Below, piece after piece: positions 16,683 through 26,267 of a DNA stretch of 64,000 nt. Each line of letters opens with the position of its first letter. Position 1 is the first letter of the stretch. A program made the position numbers and the translations under genes. Source of the DNA: G963662605 sp963667005 (GTDB lineage Bacteria > Bacteroidota > Ignavibacteria > Ignavibacteriales > Ignavibacteriaceae); assembly GCA_963667005.1 (NCBI GenBank), contig OY762937.1, forward strand, positions 558,001 through 622,000, in the 5' to 3' direction. The notes beneath the pieces were generated by a model. That model searched no databases and was not told the origin of the DNA. It worked only from the letters and a program-made list of their open reading frames with translations.

Positions 16683-19600
16683 ATGTCCGAGCAGAGTATA
16701 TCCGTTCTTCTAATCGAAGATAATCCCGGTGACGCGGGATTGATTAAAGAATATTTAAATGAGTCTACAGAAACACACTTCCAAATTACTCACGCAACTA
16801 CACTTAAAGAGGGATTGCTTTTTGCATCTAAAAACAACCTCGATATTTTTCTGCTGGATTTATCTCTGCCCGACAGCAAGGGTCTTAAAACACTTTCAAA
16901 AGTACGGCATGCACATCCTGAAAAACCAGTTATCGTGCTTACAGGAAACAATGATCTTTCTGTATCGAAACAGGCAATTCAGGAAGGCGCGCAGGATTTT
17001 CTTGTAAAAGGTAAAATTGACAATGATTTGCTCATCCGTTCTATTACCTATGCCATTCAGAGAACTCAGCTTGAATCTAAAATTATTAATTATTCCGAAC
17101 GCTTAAAAAAGGCACAAAAAGTAGGACATACCGGCAGCTGGGAAGTTGACTTGATTAATCATACCATGTGGGGATCAGATGAAGCCTTCAATATTTATGG
17201 ACTGTCCCATAACAGCGGATTCATATCACTCGAAGAAGCACAAAAAATTCCACTGGAAGAATTTAGAGTATCTTTGAACTCCGCTCTCCAGAAGCTCATT
17301 CAGTTTAATGAACCGTATGATATTGAATTCAAAATCCAGCGGTCTAATGATGGTGAGATTCGTTGGATTCACTCCGTTGCCGAGTTAATTCGTGATGCTG
17401 CCGGAAAGCCGATTAAAGTGTGCGGAGTAATACAAGATATTACAGATAAAAAGCAGGCTGAGGAAAAGCTGAAAATAAGAGAACAACAGTATCGCCTTAT
17501 TGCGCATAACTCTCTTGATGTTATATGGACAATGGATCTCAATGGACATTTTACATATATAAGTCCATCTATCACAAAACTTCGTGGTTATACACCCGAA
17601 GAGACAATGACGCAGTCCTTGGAGGAAATGATTTCTCCCGGCTCACTGGCGCTTGTTCTTGCAGAACACCAAAAGAGACTCGAAGCAATTCGCACAAACA
17701 CATATCTTCCTCCAAGCATATTAGAGGTTGAACAACCTTGCAAGGACGGCAGCAGTGTGTGGACAGAAGTTGTCTCAGATAAATTTTGCGACGAACATGG
17801 CAACGTCATCGGACTCATTGGTGTTTCCCGCAATATTACAGAACGAAAAAAAATGCAGGACGCATTGAGAAAAAGCGAGCAGCGCTTTTGGGATATGTTT
17901 AACAACGCACCGTTCGGCTATCATGAAATGGATATAAATGGGAAGTTGGTGCAGGTAAATAAAACCGAACTGGATCTGCTGCAATATACCCGTGAAGAAA
18001 TGATCGGTTCTTATGTCTGGAATTTTCTATCTGACGGCGAATCTTCTCAAGAGCGTGTTCTCGGGAAGCTGCGCGGAGAGATTCCTCCGGGCAGAAGCAC
18101 AGAACGCAAGTACCAACGGAAAGATGGGTCGGTGATTACGCTACTTGTTGAAGACAGGTTAATCCACAACCCTGAAGGAAATATTACAGGACTTCGCTCT
18201 GCACTTCAGGATATTACCACACGTAAAAAAACAGAAAATGAATTAATAAAATTATCGCTCGCGGTTGAACAAAGCCCCGCGTCAATTGTTATAACCGATA
18301 TTAATGGCAACATTGAGTATGTAAACCACACATTTACCACAACAACCGGGTACACAGTAGAAGAAGCACTACATAAAAACCCGAGGATACTAAAGTCCGG
18401 ACATATGACCAAGGAAGAGTACAAAATACTTTGGGATACTATTTTGTCCGGGAAAAACTGGTTCGGCGAATTTCTTAATGTGAAAAAAAGCGGCGACCTT
18501 TTTTGGGAAGAGGCTATCATTTCTCCTATCAAAAATAAAGACGGAGAAATTATCAATTTACTTGCTATTAAGCGTGATGTTACCGAACTAAAAAAAATAA
18601 ACGAAGAGCTGCGTGAAGCCAAGGAAACCGCAGAAGAAATGAACAGATTAAAATCAAGTTTTCTTGCCAACATGAGTCACGAGCTTCGCACACCGATGAT
18701 TGGCATTTTGGGATACTCGGAAATGCTTCTTGATGAATTTTCTGATGAGAAAGTGCATGAAATCGGCGGTATAATTTTACAAAGCGGACATCGCCTCATG
18801 GAAACGCTGAATCTTATTCTTGATCTTTCGCGCATTGAAGCAAAAAAACTTGATGTAAAAGTCTCGCCGGTAGATATTGTGCCTGTCGCTCGTGAAATTG
18901 CCACCCTATTCAATTCAGCAGCTGACAAAAAACAATTATACCTTACGGTTGCTTCGGTATGTGAGTCTCTCGATCTGCTGCTCGATGAAAAAATGTTCAG
19001 GGAGATTCTCAACAATCTCATTAATAACGCCATCAAATTTACCAGACAAGGCGGTGTAACTGTAACGATCAGCAAAGATACCTTGGATAATGCCGAATGG
19101 GCTATCGTTCAAGTACGGGATACAGGCATCGGTATTGCGAGTGAAAACTTTAATATGATATTCGAGGAATTCCGGCAAGCCAGCGAAGGACAATCTAGAA
19201 GTTTCGAAGGTACCGGGCTGGGACTCACAATCACCAAGCGGTTTGTGGAAAAATTGAATGGTGTTATTTCTGTTGATAGCACAGTTGGAAAAGGCACCAC
19301 CTTTACTGTTCGCTTTCCCATCCAGCCATTAAACAAAATCAAAACCGATGAAGTACATACCAGCATACAAGGAGCGGCTCAAACTAAAACTGTGTTGCCG
19401 CAAGTGTTGTACGTTGAAGATGACGAAATCGCTGTTCATATTGTGTCTAAAATGCTAGACGGTTATTGCGAGATAGACAATACCAATAATGCCGAATCTG
19501 CTTTGCACATGGCACAAGCAAAAAAATACGATGCGATCTTTATGGACATTAACCTCGGCAAAGGACTTGATGGAGTAAAAACAACAATGCTTCTTAAAAA

Positions 19601-19766
19601 AATGGAATTATACCAAAACGTTCCTATCGTGGCTATGACGGCATATGCCATGGTTGGCGACAAGGAAGAGTTTTTGAATGCCGGGTGCACTCATTACATT
19701 TCAAAGCCATTTACAAAATCGGAATTGCTCAAAGTAGCAAGTGAAGTATTTCATAAGAATCTGTAA
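16683..19766 (+). CDS. Hybrid kinase: REC-multiPAS-HisKA-HATPase-REC
   Basis: A cytosolic 1027-aa phosphorelay protein from the ATG at 16683, chosen because GAAAGGAAAG sits just before it; the frame is open 26 codons further upstream. Order: N-terminal receiver (LLIEDNPGDAGLIKEYLN, IFLLDLSLPDSKG, to ~125); four PAS/PAC units (~150-660) with separators such as VCGVIQDITDKKQAEEKL, LIGVSRNITERKKMQ and LLAIKRDVTELKKI; HisKA with FLANMSHELRTPMIGILGYS; ATPase with NNAIKF, DTGIGIA and GTGLGLTITKRF; C-terminal receiver with VLYVEDDEIAV and IFMDINLGKGLDG. No transmembrane segment. The two receivers suggest input from the upstream membrane kinase and an internal relay. No DNA-binding output in the cluster. 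Confidence 0.88.
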   Translation: MSEQSISVLLIEDNPGDAGLIKEYLNESTETHFQITHATTLKEGLLFASKNNLDIFLLDLSLPDSKGLKTLSKVRHAHPEKPVIVLTGNNDLSVSKQAIQEGAQDFLVKGKIDNDLLIRSITYAIQRTQLESKIINYSERLKKAQKVGHTGSWEVDLINHTMWGSDEAFNIYGLSHNSGFISLEEAQKIPLEEFRVSLNSALQKLIQFNEPYDIEFKIQRSNDGEIRWIHSVAELIRDAAGKPIKVCGVIQDITDKKQAEEKLKIREQQYRLIAHNSLDVIWTMDLNGHFTYISPSITKLRGYTPEETMTQSLEEMISPGSLALVLAEHQKRLEAIRTNTYLPPSILEVEQPCKDGSSVWTEVVSDKFCDEHGNVIGLIGVSRNITERKKMQDALRKSEQRFWDMFNNAPFGYHEMDINGKLVQVNKTELDLLQYTREEMIGSYVWNFLSDGESSQERVLGKLRGEIPPGRSTERKYQRKDGSVITLLVEDRLIHNPEGNITGLRSALQDITTRKKTENELIKLSLAVEQSPASIVITDINGNIEYVNHTFTTTTGYTVEEALHKNPRILKSGHMTKEEYKILWDTILSGKNWFGEFLNVKKSGDLFWEEAIISPIKNKDGEIINLLAIKRDVTELKKINEELREAKETAEEMNRLKSSFLANMSHELRTPMIGILGYSEMLLDEFSDEKVHEIGGIILQSGHRLMETLNLILDLSRIEAKKLDVKVSPVDIVPVAREIATLFNSAADKKQLYLTVASVCESLDLLLDEKMFREILNNLINNAIKFTRQGGVTVTISKDTLDNAEWAIVQVRDTGIGIASENFNMIFEEFRQASEGQSRSFEGTGLGLTITKRFVEKLNGVISVDSTVGKGTTFTVRFPIQPLNKIKTDEVHTSIQGAAQTKTVLPQVLYVEDDEIAVHIVSKMLDGYCEIDNTNNAESALHMAQAKKYDAIFMDINLGKGLDGVKTTMLLKKMELYQNVPIVAMTAYAMVGDKEEFLNAGCTHYISKPFTKSELLKVASEVFHKNL

Positions 19767-19775
19767 TCATAAATA

Positions 19776-19808
19776 AAACAGGGTGCCGGCTGATACCGGC
19801 GCCCTGCA
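19776..19808. terminator. Bidirectional hairpin terminator
   Basis: CAGGGTGCCGG (19779-19789), six-nt loop, CCGGCGCCCTG (19796-19806), one mismatch. An A-rich stretch precedes it on the plus strand, giving a T-tract for the minus-strand T9SS gene. It separates the convergent signalling operon and T9SS gene. Confidence 0.75.
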
Positions 19809-19819
19809 TATAGCTCAAC

Positions 19820-22465
19820 TTATTTCAGCAACATCATTTTTCTCATAAGCTTACTGCCTCCCGATTGCAATTCGTAAATATAAACACCGCTTGAGAGATT
19901 CGAGGCATTAAAATATGCCGTATATTTCCCTGCCCGTTTATATTCGTTTACCAAAGTTACTACTTCACGCCCCAAAACATCATATACCTTCACCGATACG
20001 TTATTATCTTTTGGCACCTGATATTTGATCATTGTGGATGGATTGAAGGGATTCGGGAAATTTTGTGCAAGTTCGAATTTCCTTTCTGTCAGCGAAGTAT
20101 TATCATTAACGTCAACGGTAATATTTAGCGAAGACGGGAAAGCAATTCTTACCGAATCACAGTATTTGCGTAGAGTTGAAATAGCCGCTAAATTGCCCAT
20201 ATCCGATCCAGCACCGGCTACTATTTGGGCAAAGACCACCTCCTGGCTATCACCGGGCGCCATATTGAACGGCCCCGAGGCAATTCCCATACGACGATCA
20301 CCGGGTTGGTAGAGAGTACCATCAACCCAGCCGGTTTTTGTGATCGGATCACCGGCAAGAACAAATTTCGTAGGATAACCGGTTGAGGGGTCAGTGTATT
20401 CCGTACCCGTTGTCCCGATTTTACCACGCATGAAATTATAGAATTGTGTTGACCCTGAAATGTCTGATGGAGTCGGATCTCCGACCGAAGCATCTCCGCT
20501 TGTATAGTAGTATGTTCCAGTTATAGGATTATTTTTTTTGTTCTTAACGTACTTACCCATATAAAAAGCAGAATCTCCGGGCGAAGGAACCGCTGGTGTT
20601 TGCAAGAAGACTATTCCCACCGCCGGAGGTTGGTTGCCATATTGAGTATCAGTATAATTTCCGTTGTAACAATAAACCATGTTTCTTGTTGTATCAGTTC
20701 CGACAAAATCATCTTGAGGGTATCCTAAATCCGGATCTGACCACATGGTAATAAACATGTTGTTAATCTTGTTCTGCCCCTTATTAATAAACAGATATTT
20801 TTTTAATATGGTATTGCTTAAAGCACCGGGTTTCTGATAATTCCAGAAAGTTGCCTGAACTTCTATACCAAGGGGCTGCGCCCCATACAACGTGGTTGTT
20901 TTTGAAGCATCTAAATCGTTTGCGACAAACCACGTCGTCTGAGAGGCTCCGGGAAATCCCGGCACATCGGTATTGGGTGTGTAAGCACCGGAATGAAGCC
21001 AGTTAGAAAATGGCGCTCCTTCAGCAGCCGGCCAGTTTTCCCAATCATTGGCATAATCAGATTTTATTAATGGCGCGATTCTCCATTCATCGTTGACTTC
21101 TTCATTCAGATCTGCTGTTTTATAGTCTGACCGAACACGGAAAATTCTATTGCTCGTTACGCCGCTATGATCGGCAGTACCGTCGGGAAGAATTCTTCCT
21201 GATTGCAGCCCGGTATGATATGTGGAGCCTCCTACTCGCGGCTGATTATCCCCTTCTACCAACGCACCCCAAACCAAACCTGAAATAAATACAGCGCTGG
21301 TAGCACTGCCGCGGGGATAGTAGAGTCCTGGGGTTTGCTCAGATATTAAATTATCCATAATACCATCACAACTTATCCACGTCGACACATTGTTTGTATT
21401 TAATTTTGTTATTGTGCTATTAGGATACGTGTTTACCCTCGCTTGCGCTGTAAAAAACACAGTATCAGCCTGAATGTTTTTGTAGTTGGCTTTTATAATA
21501 TACTGATCTGTTCCTGTTCCGTTCGGCGAGAACTGCACGTATCCGTTGCGTTGTACAGTAATGGTATACATAATCGGAATCGATCCCGGATAAGCAGGAA
21601 TCTCATAGCTCATATATGGAAAATTGCTATAATCGACATCATAAATAAAAAGCCATTCACGAGGTCCCGTTGAACCTACATTATCTGTCACATAGCGGTT
21701 ACCGCTTGGCCAATACTTGCCATCAACTATGCCGCCTGCCACATTGTTTTCAAGATGCCCCACAGCAAGACGCTTTGGATTTGCAGGGTCATCAACATTC
21801 CAGGCAGATAGTGGAACGCTTTTTTCAAATCCTTGAAAGGCATAGCTGGAGGAAGTGTTTAAGATATATGGAGCAAATGCCGCTTGGGCCGGCGCAAGTT
21901 GAGCATATCTCAAGTACCGGTAGGCAAAAGACATATTTTCATCATTGGGATCGAATGCCGGATTGAAATCTGCCGTATCTGTTACCTTGGCTAATTTTAT
22001 GAGAACATTTTTCAAGGATGTGGGCGGGACAACTTTGGCAGTATTTGCAAATATTGAGCCTAAGTCCGCATACCCAATGGCCCCGTTGAATCCCTCAAGA
22101 CCAAGATTTGCATTTCTGGCAGTAAATCGCATGTTCCCGCTTTTCACTTCAACATTTTTAACACCTACAGATCCTGGCGCAGATACATAAATTGACATGC
22201 CGTCAACATTCATCGTTACCCCGGCTGCCGACAAATTTGAATATACTACCTGATTGTTTGTGATGTCATTCAAGTTCCAGGATACTGTTGTGTCATTCAC
22301 GTAATTGAATGTTACCGCGTATTTATGACCATTCAACCCAAGAGGATTGGTTGTTGAAACGTTAACTGTAACTATTGTGTTGTTTGTGACCGGAACGGTA
22401 GCAACTTGACTGAAGCAAAGGCTAGAGAATATAACAACAGCAGTCAGGAAATAAAAGAAACGCAT
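19820..22465 (-). CDS. Secreted protein with type IX secretion C-terminal sorting domain
   Basis: Starts at ATG 22465 behind an ideal GGAGGAG, which excludes the 26-codon upstream extension; 881 aa. A signal peptide (MRFFYFLTAVVIFSSLCFSQ) is followed by a long extracellular region with no domain I recognise, rich in Asn, Thr, Tyr and Gly. Segments such as KYLFINKGQNKINNMFITMW and FNMAPGDSQEVVFAQIV resemble large Ignavibacteria surface proteins. The last ~85 residues are a T9SS type A sorting domain: AQNFPNPFNPSTMIKYQVP, VYDVLGREVVTLVNEYKRAG, NLSSGVYIYELQSG, ending RKMMLLK. It is predicted to be exported across the outer membrane and anchored or released. Function unknown. It is the best lineage marker in the window. 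Confidence 0.85.
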   Translation of the reverse strand: MRFFYFLTAVVIFSSLCFSQVATVPVTNNTIVTVNVSTTNPLGLNGHKYAVTFNYVNDTTVSWNLNDITNNQVVYSNLSAAGVTMNVDGMSIYVSAPGSVGVKNVEVKSGNMRFTARNANLGLEGFNGAIGYADLGSIFANTAKVVPPTSLKNVLIKLAKVTDTADFNPAFDPNDENMSFAYRYLRYAQLAPAQAAFAPYILNTSSSYAFQGFEKSVPLSAWNVDDPANPKRLAVGHLENNVAGGIVDGKYWPSGNRYVTDNVGSTGPREWLFIYDVDYSNFPYMSYEIPAYPGSIPIMYTITVQRNGYVQFSPNGTGTDQYIIKANYKNIQADTVFFTAQARVNTYPNSTITKLNTNNVSTWISCDGIMDNLISEQTPGLYYPRGSATSAVFISGLVWGALVEGDNQPRVGGSTYHTGLQSGRILPDGTADHSGVTSNRIFRVRSDYKTADLNEEVNDEWRIAPLIKSDYANDWENWPAAEGAPFSNWLHSGAYTPNTDVPGFPGASQTTWFVANDLDASKTTTLYGAQPLGIEVQATFWNYQKPGALSNTILKKYLFINKGQNKINNMFITMWSDPDLGYPQDDFVGTDTTRNMVYCYNGNYTDTQYGNQPPAVGIVFLQTPAVPSPGDSAFYMGKYVKNKKNNPITGTYYYTSGDASVGDPTPSDISGSTQFYNFMRGKIGTTGTEYTDPSTGYPTKFVLAGDPITKTGWVDGTLYQPGDRRMGIASGPFNMAPGDSQEVVFAQIVAGAGSDMGNLAAISTLRKYCDSVRIAFPSSLNITVDVNDNTSLTERKFELAQNFPNPFNPSTMIKYQVPKDNNVSVKVYDVLGREVVTLVNEYKRAGKYTAYFNASNLSSGVYIYELQSGGSKLMRKMMLLK

Positions 22466-22571
22466 ATGTACTCCTCCATTAAAATTTTCATAAATTAAAT
22501 AATATTTCTTTGCTAACCAAAAAAGGTTAGTAACGACATGCACGCCTCAATGAATACTAGCGCCTCAAGAT

Positions 22572-23456
22572 TCATTTTACAAAGCTAAAGGTTCGACTCC
22601 ACCGGATTGATTTAAAGACATTCGTTACCAATGGATCACATGAGAAGTAGACGATCATAGCTTTGCCAACGATATTTCCGCGCGGCACTAAGCCCCAAAA
22701 CCGGCTATCGTAACTATCATTACGGTTATCACCCATAACAAAATAGTAGTCGTGCTTGAACGTATATGCAGTAATTATTTTGTCATTCAGATAATACCAA
22801 CCATCATGATACGTAAGACACTCTTTTCCGTTGTCCCGGTTGATGACTTGCCGATATAGAGCGAAAACATTTGCGTTCAACGGAACAGTCATACCTTGGC
22901 GCGGTACAACAAACGGCCCATAGTTATCCTCATTCCACGGAAATCCCTCCGGAAAAATCCGATGATCTATTAAATCTTTATCTATGCTGTTTTGATTGAA
23001 TTGAGCTTTAGGTGGTATAGACATCATACTTTTATTGACGAACACCACGGCAGAATTGATCTGAACCGTATCGCCGGGAATCCCGATGACCCTTTTAAGA
23101 TAATACGTTTCTTCCATCGACTTAATCTCATTTCTGCCGCCCGGAAATACAAAACATATAACATCATTACGCTGCGGATCCGACCAGCTCATGATGTTCC
23201 AGCGAGGAAGGTTAAAACCAAAATAAGGTATGCTTTTCGGGGTTTCAAGTTGATAACTCATTTTATTCACGAGAATAAAATCTCCAGCGAGCAAAGTTTC
23301 TTCCATGGATGAAGTGGGAATTTGAAAGGCTTCGATAAAAAAGAATTTTAATAGCGCGGTAAGTAATACGGCGGAAATAATCAACGCCAGCAAATATTTG
23401 AAGTCCCAAATACTTTTTGTCTCCGGCGTTTTTTCACTTTGCATAAACAACCGCAT
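22572..23456 (-). CDS. lepB: Signal peptidase I
   Basis: Cleaves N-terminal signal peptides at the outer face of the inner membrane. A TM helix (LLALIISAVLLTALLKFFF) precedes the catalytic Ser box QIPTSSMEETLLAGDFI; the catalytic Lys is in YYLKRVIGIPGDTVQ; the C-terminal box is VMGDNRNDSYDSRFWGLVP. It is 294 aa from ATG 23456; a GTG two codons earlier is equally possible and the RBS is weak. It lies about 38 bp after lepA on the same strand, the classic lepA-lepB order. Insertions between the boxes make it longer than Gram-positive SipS-type enzymes, as is common in Bacteroidota relatives. Confidence 0.92.
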   Translation of the reverse strand: MRLFMQSEKTPETKSIWDFKYLLALIISAVLLTALLKFFFIEAFQIPTSSMEETLLAGDFILVNKMSYQLETPKSIPYFGFNLPRWNIMSWSDPQRNDVICFVFPGGRNEIKSMEETYYLKRVIGIPGDTVQINSAVVFVNKSMMSIPPKAQFNQNSIDKDLIDHRIFPEGFPWNEDNYGPFVVPRQGMTVPLNANVFALYRQVINRDNGKECLTYHDGWYYLNDKIITAYTFKHDYYFVMGDNRNDSYDSRFWGLVPRGNIVGKAMIVYFSCDPLVTNVFKSIRWSRTFSFVK

Positions 23457-23494
23457 TATCACTTTGCTTTTTTTTGGGGAAATATTTGTCCGCG

Positions 23495-25288
23495 CTAATC
23501 TTCTATCTGCAGTACTGCTAAAAATGCTTCCTGAGGAATTTCAACATTGCCGACCTGTTTCATGCGCTTCTTACCTTCTTTTTGTTTCTCAAGAAGTTTT
23601 CTTTTGCGCGATATATCACCACCGTAACATTTTGCTAAAACGTCTTTGCGCGTAGCTTTTACAACGGACTTTGATATAACCTTTGTTCCGATAGCCGCCT
23701 GAATGCTGATTTCGAAAAGCTGCTTCGGTATCAAGTCTTTTAATTTGGCGCAGACTTTACGGCCCCAGTCATATGATTTGCTTCTATGCACAATCATGGA
23801 AAGTGCATCAACCGGTTCACCGTTAAGAAGGATATCGAGACGCACAAGATCTGATTCCCTGTAACCGATGAGTTCATAGTCAAATGACGCGTATCCGCGT
23901 GTTGTTGATTTTAGTTTGTCGTAGAAATCGAAAATAATTTCAGACAAAGGAAATTCGTACTGCAAATCAGCTCGTGTCGGATCGAGATATGTTGTGTTGT
24001 TATACACGCCCCGTTTATCCATGCCGAGCTTCATGATGTTGCCGACATATTCACTCGGACAAACAATCTGTGCTTTAACATACGGCTCTTCAACATGATC
24101 AATATCGCCGACCGGAGGCATGGTCGCTGGATTATCTACAATTACCTGCGTGCCGTTCTTTTTATAAACAATATATTCTACGTTCGGGAGTGTTGTAATA
24201 ATGGACTGATTGAACTCGCGATACAACCGCTCCTGAACAATCTCCATGTGTAACAGACCCAGAAATCCACAGCGAAAACCGAATCCAAGCGCAGCAGATG
24301 TTTCCGGCTGATACACAAGCGCGGAATCATTCAAAATAAATTTATCAAGAGCATCGCGCAGACCTTCAAATTCTTCAGTGTTGGTCGGGAATAATCCGCT
24401 ATACACCATCGGCTTGACTTCTTTATAACCGTGTATCGGCTCAGAGGCTCCGCCTTTTGCATGGGTAATAGTATCACCGACTTTTGTATCGTGAACATCT
24501 TTAATACCGGATATGATGTACCCCACGTTTCCGGCAGTTAATTCTCCGGTACGCATTTTTTTCAAACCGAGCACACCGACTTCTTCTGCTTCGTATTCCT
24601 TGCCATGCGCAAAGAATGCAATTTTTTCTTTTTCTTTGAGCGTACCATTCACGATTCTAACGTACGCGATAGCACCACGGTAAGCATCAAAAACAGAATC
24701 GAAAATAAGCGCCTGTAACGGTTTCGAATCATCACCTGACGGACAAGGAATTTTTTTAACGATCGCTTCCAAAATTTCCTGTATACCAAGTCCAGCCTTT
24801 GCACTGGCAAGTATAATATCTTCATCCTTACAGCCGATAAGATCTATGACCTGATGTTTGATGCGGTCGACTTCTGCTGATGGTAAATCAATTTTATTCA
24901 GAACCGGAATGATTTCAAGTCCTGCATCAATTGCAAGATACAGATTGCTGATTGTTTGCGCTTCAACACCCTGCGAGGCATCAACTATAAGCAGCGCACC
25001 CTCGCATGCAGCGAGAGAACGGGAAACTTCGTAAGAAAAATCAACGTGGCCGGGGGTATCAATTAAGTTAAGAGTATATGTTTCATTATCTGAAGCTTTA
25101 TACTTCATCTGAATCGCGTGAGACTTTATGGTAATCCCGCGTTCACGCTCCAAATCCATGTCGTCCAGAACCTGACTAACCAACTCACGCTGACTGACCG
25201 TACCGGTATATTCCAGCAGCCGGTCGGCAATTGTTGATTTTCCGTGATCTATATGTGCAATAATGCAGAAATTGCGAATCGTATTCAT
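23495..25288 (-). CDS. lepA: Elongation factor 4 (LepA) GTPase
   Basis: A 597-aa translational GTPase that acts on stalled or mistranslocated ribosomes. G1 is AHIDHGKST, G3 is DTPGHVDF, G4 is NKID, and the DMDLERERGITIKSHA switch region is present. The C-terminal LepA-specific domain ends with KCYGGDISRKRKLLEKQKEG, the family signature. Full length for the family. It begins the lepA-lepB operon, and a cassette of paired inverted repeats lies just upstream (25368-25502). Confidence 0.96.
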   Translation of the reverse strand: MNTIRNFCIIAHIDHGKSTIADRLLEYTGTVSQRELVSQVLDDMDLERERGITIKSHAIQMKYKASDNETYTLNLIDTPGHVDFSYEVSRSLAACEGALLIVDASQGVEAQTISNLYLAIDAGLEIIPVLNKIDLPSAEVDRIKHQVIDLIGCKDEDIILASAKAGLGIQEILEAIVKKIPCPSGDDSKPLQALIFDSVFDAYRGAIAYVRIVNGTLKEKEKIAFFAHGKEYEAEEVGVLGLKKMRTGELTAGNVGYIISGIKDVHDTKVGDTITHAKGGASEPIHGYKEVKPMVYSGLFPTNTEEFEGLRDALDKFILNDSALVYQPETSAALGFGFRCGFLGLLHMEIVQERLYREFNQSIITTLPNVEYIVYKKNGTQVIVDNPATMPPVGDIDHVEEPYVKAQIVCPSEYVGNIMKLGMDKRGVYNNTTYLDPTRADLQYEFPLSEIIFDFYDKLKSTTRGYASFDYELIGYRESDLVRLDILLNGEPVDALSMIVHRSKSYDWGRKVCAKLKDLIPKQLFEISIQAAIGTKVISKSVVKATRKDVLAKCYGGDISRKRKLLEKQKEGKKRMKQVGNVEIPQEAFLAVLQIED

Positions 25289-25367
25289 AAAACCATAATA
25301 TTTGAACCGTAAATATACGCATACCGCCCCTGCTAAAAAAGGCAGTTTAACCCCAAGAGCTCATTTT

Positions 25368-25502
25368 ACCGCAAAGGCGCAGAGACGCTAAGTTTTTTTA
25401 TAGAAAAATTAATCGCATGATTAGATAAAAAACACGACTCTGATTTGTCTACTTGGCTCATAGCACAAAACAATACTTTGCGTCTCTGCGTCTTGGCGGT
25501 TC
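25368..25502. repeat. Paired-arm intergenic cassette A
   Basis: The left arm 25368-25392 (CCGCAAAGGCGCAGAGACGC core) and right arm 25476-25500 (GCGTCTCTGCGTCTTGGCGG core) are inverted with about 22 of 25 positions matching. The ~85 bp between them is AT-rich and non-coding. It is the same family as the cassettes near 32037, 35422, 43194, 43952 and 60408. It fills most of the lepA-yceI gap. Confidence 0.75.
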
Positions 25503-25531
25503 GTTTTTCGTGTTTTCAGGTTTGTGAGAAT

Positions 25532-25559
25532 AAAAAAAAGGGCTCCGGAGAGCCCTTTT
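25532..25559. terminator. Bidirectional terminator after the YceI gene
   Basis: AAAGGGCTC (25537-25545), loop CGGA, GAGCCCTTT (25550-25558), with an A-tract before and TTTT after. It lies 20 nt beyond the YceI stop codon (minus strand). Confidence 0.85.
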
Positions 25560-25578
25560 GTATGAGATATTTAGTCGG

Positions 25579-26169
25579 TTATTTTTGCTTTGCCAATTCG
25601 ACGTTAGCTTCTAATTTCACTGTCTTGCCGACTACTGCTCCACCCGATTCAATCATTGCATTCCATTTTAAATTATAATCGAAGCGGTTGATTGCACCTG
25701 TTAATTTGAATCCTGCCTTTGTATTTCCCCACGGATCTTTGACTGTTCCTTTGTATTCAACATCAAGTTTAACCTGTTTGGTCACATCGCGGATTGTTAA
25801 ATCACCGATCAATGCGTATTTGTTTCCGCTGACTTTTTTGAATGATTTTGAAACGAATTTTAATTCAGGATATTTTTCTGCACTAAAAAAGTCATCCGAC
25901 TTCAGGTGCTTATCGCGGTCGGCATTATCCGTATTAATGCTGGCAACTTTAGCGACCAGATTGATAGTTGAACCCGAAAAATCATTATCATTTTTTGAAA
26001 CTAAAGAACCGTCGAACTCGCGGAAATAGCCACCAACCTCTGAAATGACAAGGTGCTGAACCTTGAACATAAGATTTGAGTGTGCAGCATCAATTTTCCA
26101 GGTTGACTGTCCGAAGACGAACTGAGATGCGAATAAAAGCGCAAAAACAAAGAATTTAACCGATTTCAT
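25579..26169 (-). CDS. YceI-family periplasmic lipocalin-like protein
   Basis: A 196-aa exported protein with signal peptide (MKSVKFFVFALLFASQFVFGQ) and the YceI beta-barrel pattern: WKIDAAHSNLMFKVQHLVIS at the mature N-terminus, then FREFDGSLV, INLVAKVASINTDNADRDKHL, FFSAEKYPELKFVSKSFKK, LIGDLTIRDVTKQVKLDVEY and the final FDYNLKWNAMIESGGAVVGKTVKLEANVEL. The family binds isoprenoid-like lipids in a hydrophobic pocket and is often stress-induced; the ligand here is unknown. GGAG is well placed before the ATG. A long near-perfect palindrome lies 57 bp upstream (26226-26267), a possible regulatory site. Confidence 0.92.
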   Translation of the reverse strand: MKSVKFFVFALLFASQFVFGQSTWKIDAAHSNLMFKVQHLVISEVGGYFREFDGSLVSKNDNDFSGSTINLVAKVASINTDNADRDKHLKSDDFFSAEKYPELKFVSKSFKKVSGNKYALIGDLTIRDVTKQVKLDVEYKGTVKDPWGNTKAGFKLTGAINRFDYNLKWNAMIESGGAVVGKTVKLEANVELAKQK

Positions 26170-26225
26170 ATGTACTCCATTATGTTTATTGTTTAAATTA
26201 AAATATTACTAACTTGAAATATTGT

Positions 26226-26267
26226 GTTAAAAAAATAGACAAAGGAGCCTTTATCTATTTTTTTAAC
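26226..26267. promoter_or_regulatory. 42-bp near-perfect palindrome upstream of yceI
   Basis: Arms GTTAAAAAAATAGA (26226-26239) and TCTATTTTTTTAAC (26254-26267) match over 14 bp. After one mismatched pair the inner AAAGG/CCTTT pairs continue to a 2-nt centre. It lies 57 bp before the yceI start codon. It could be an operator, an mRNA 5' structure, or an AT-rich repeat unit seen only once here. Confidence 0.6.
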
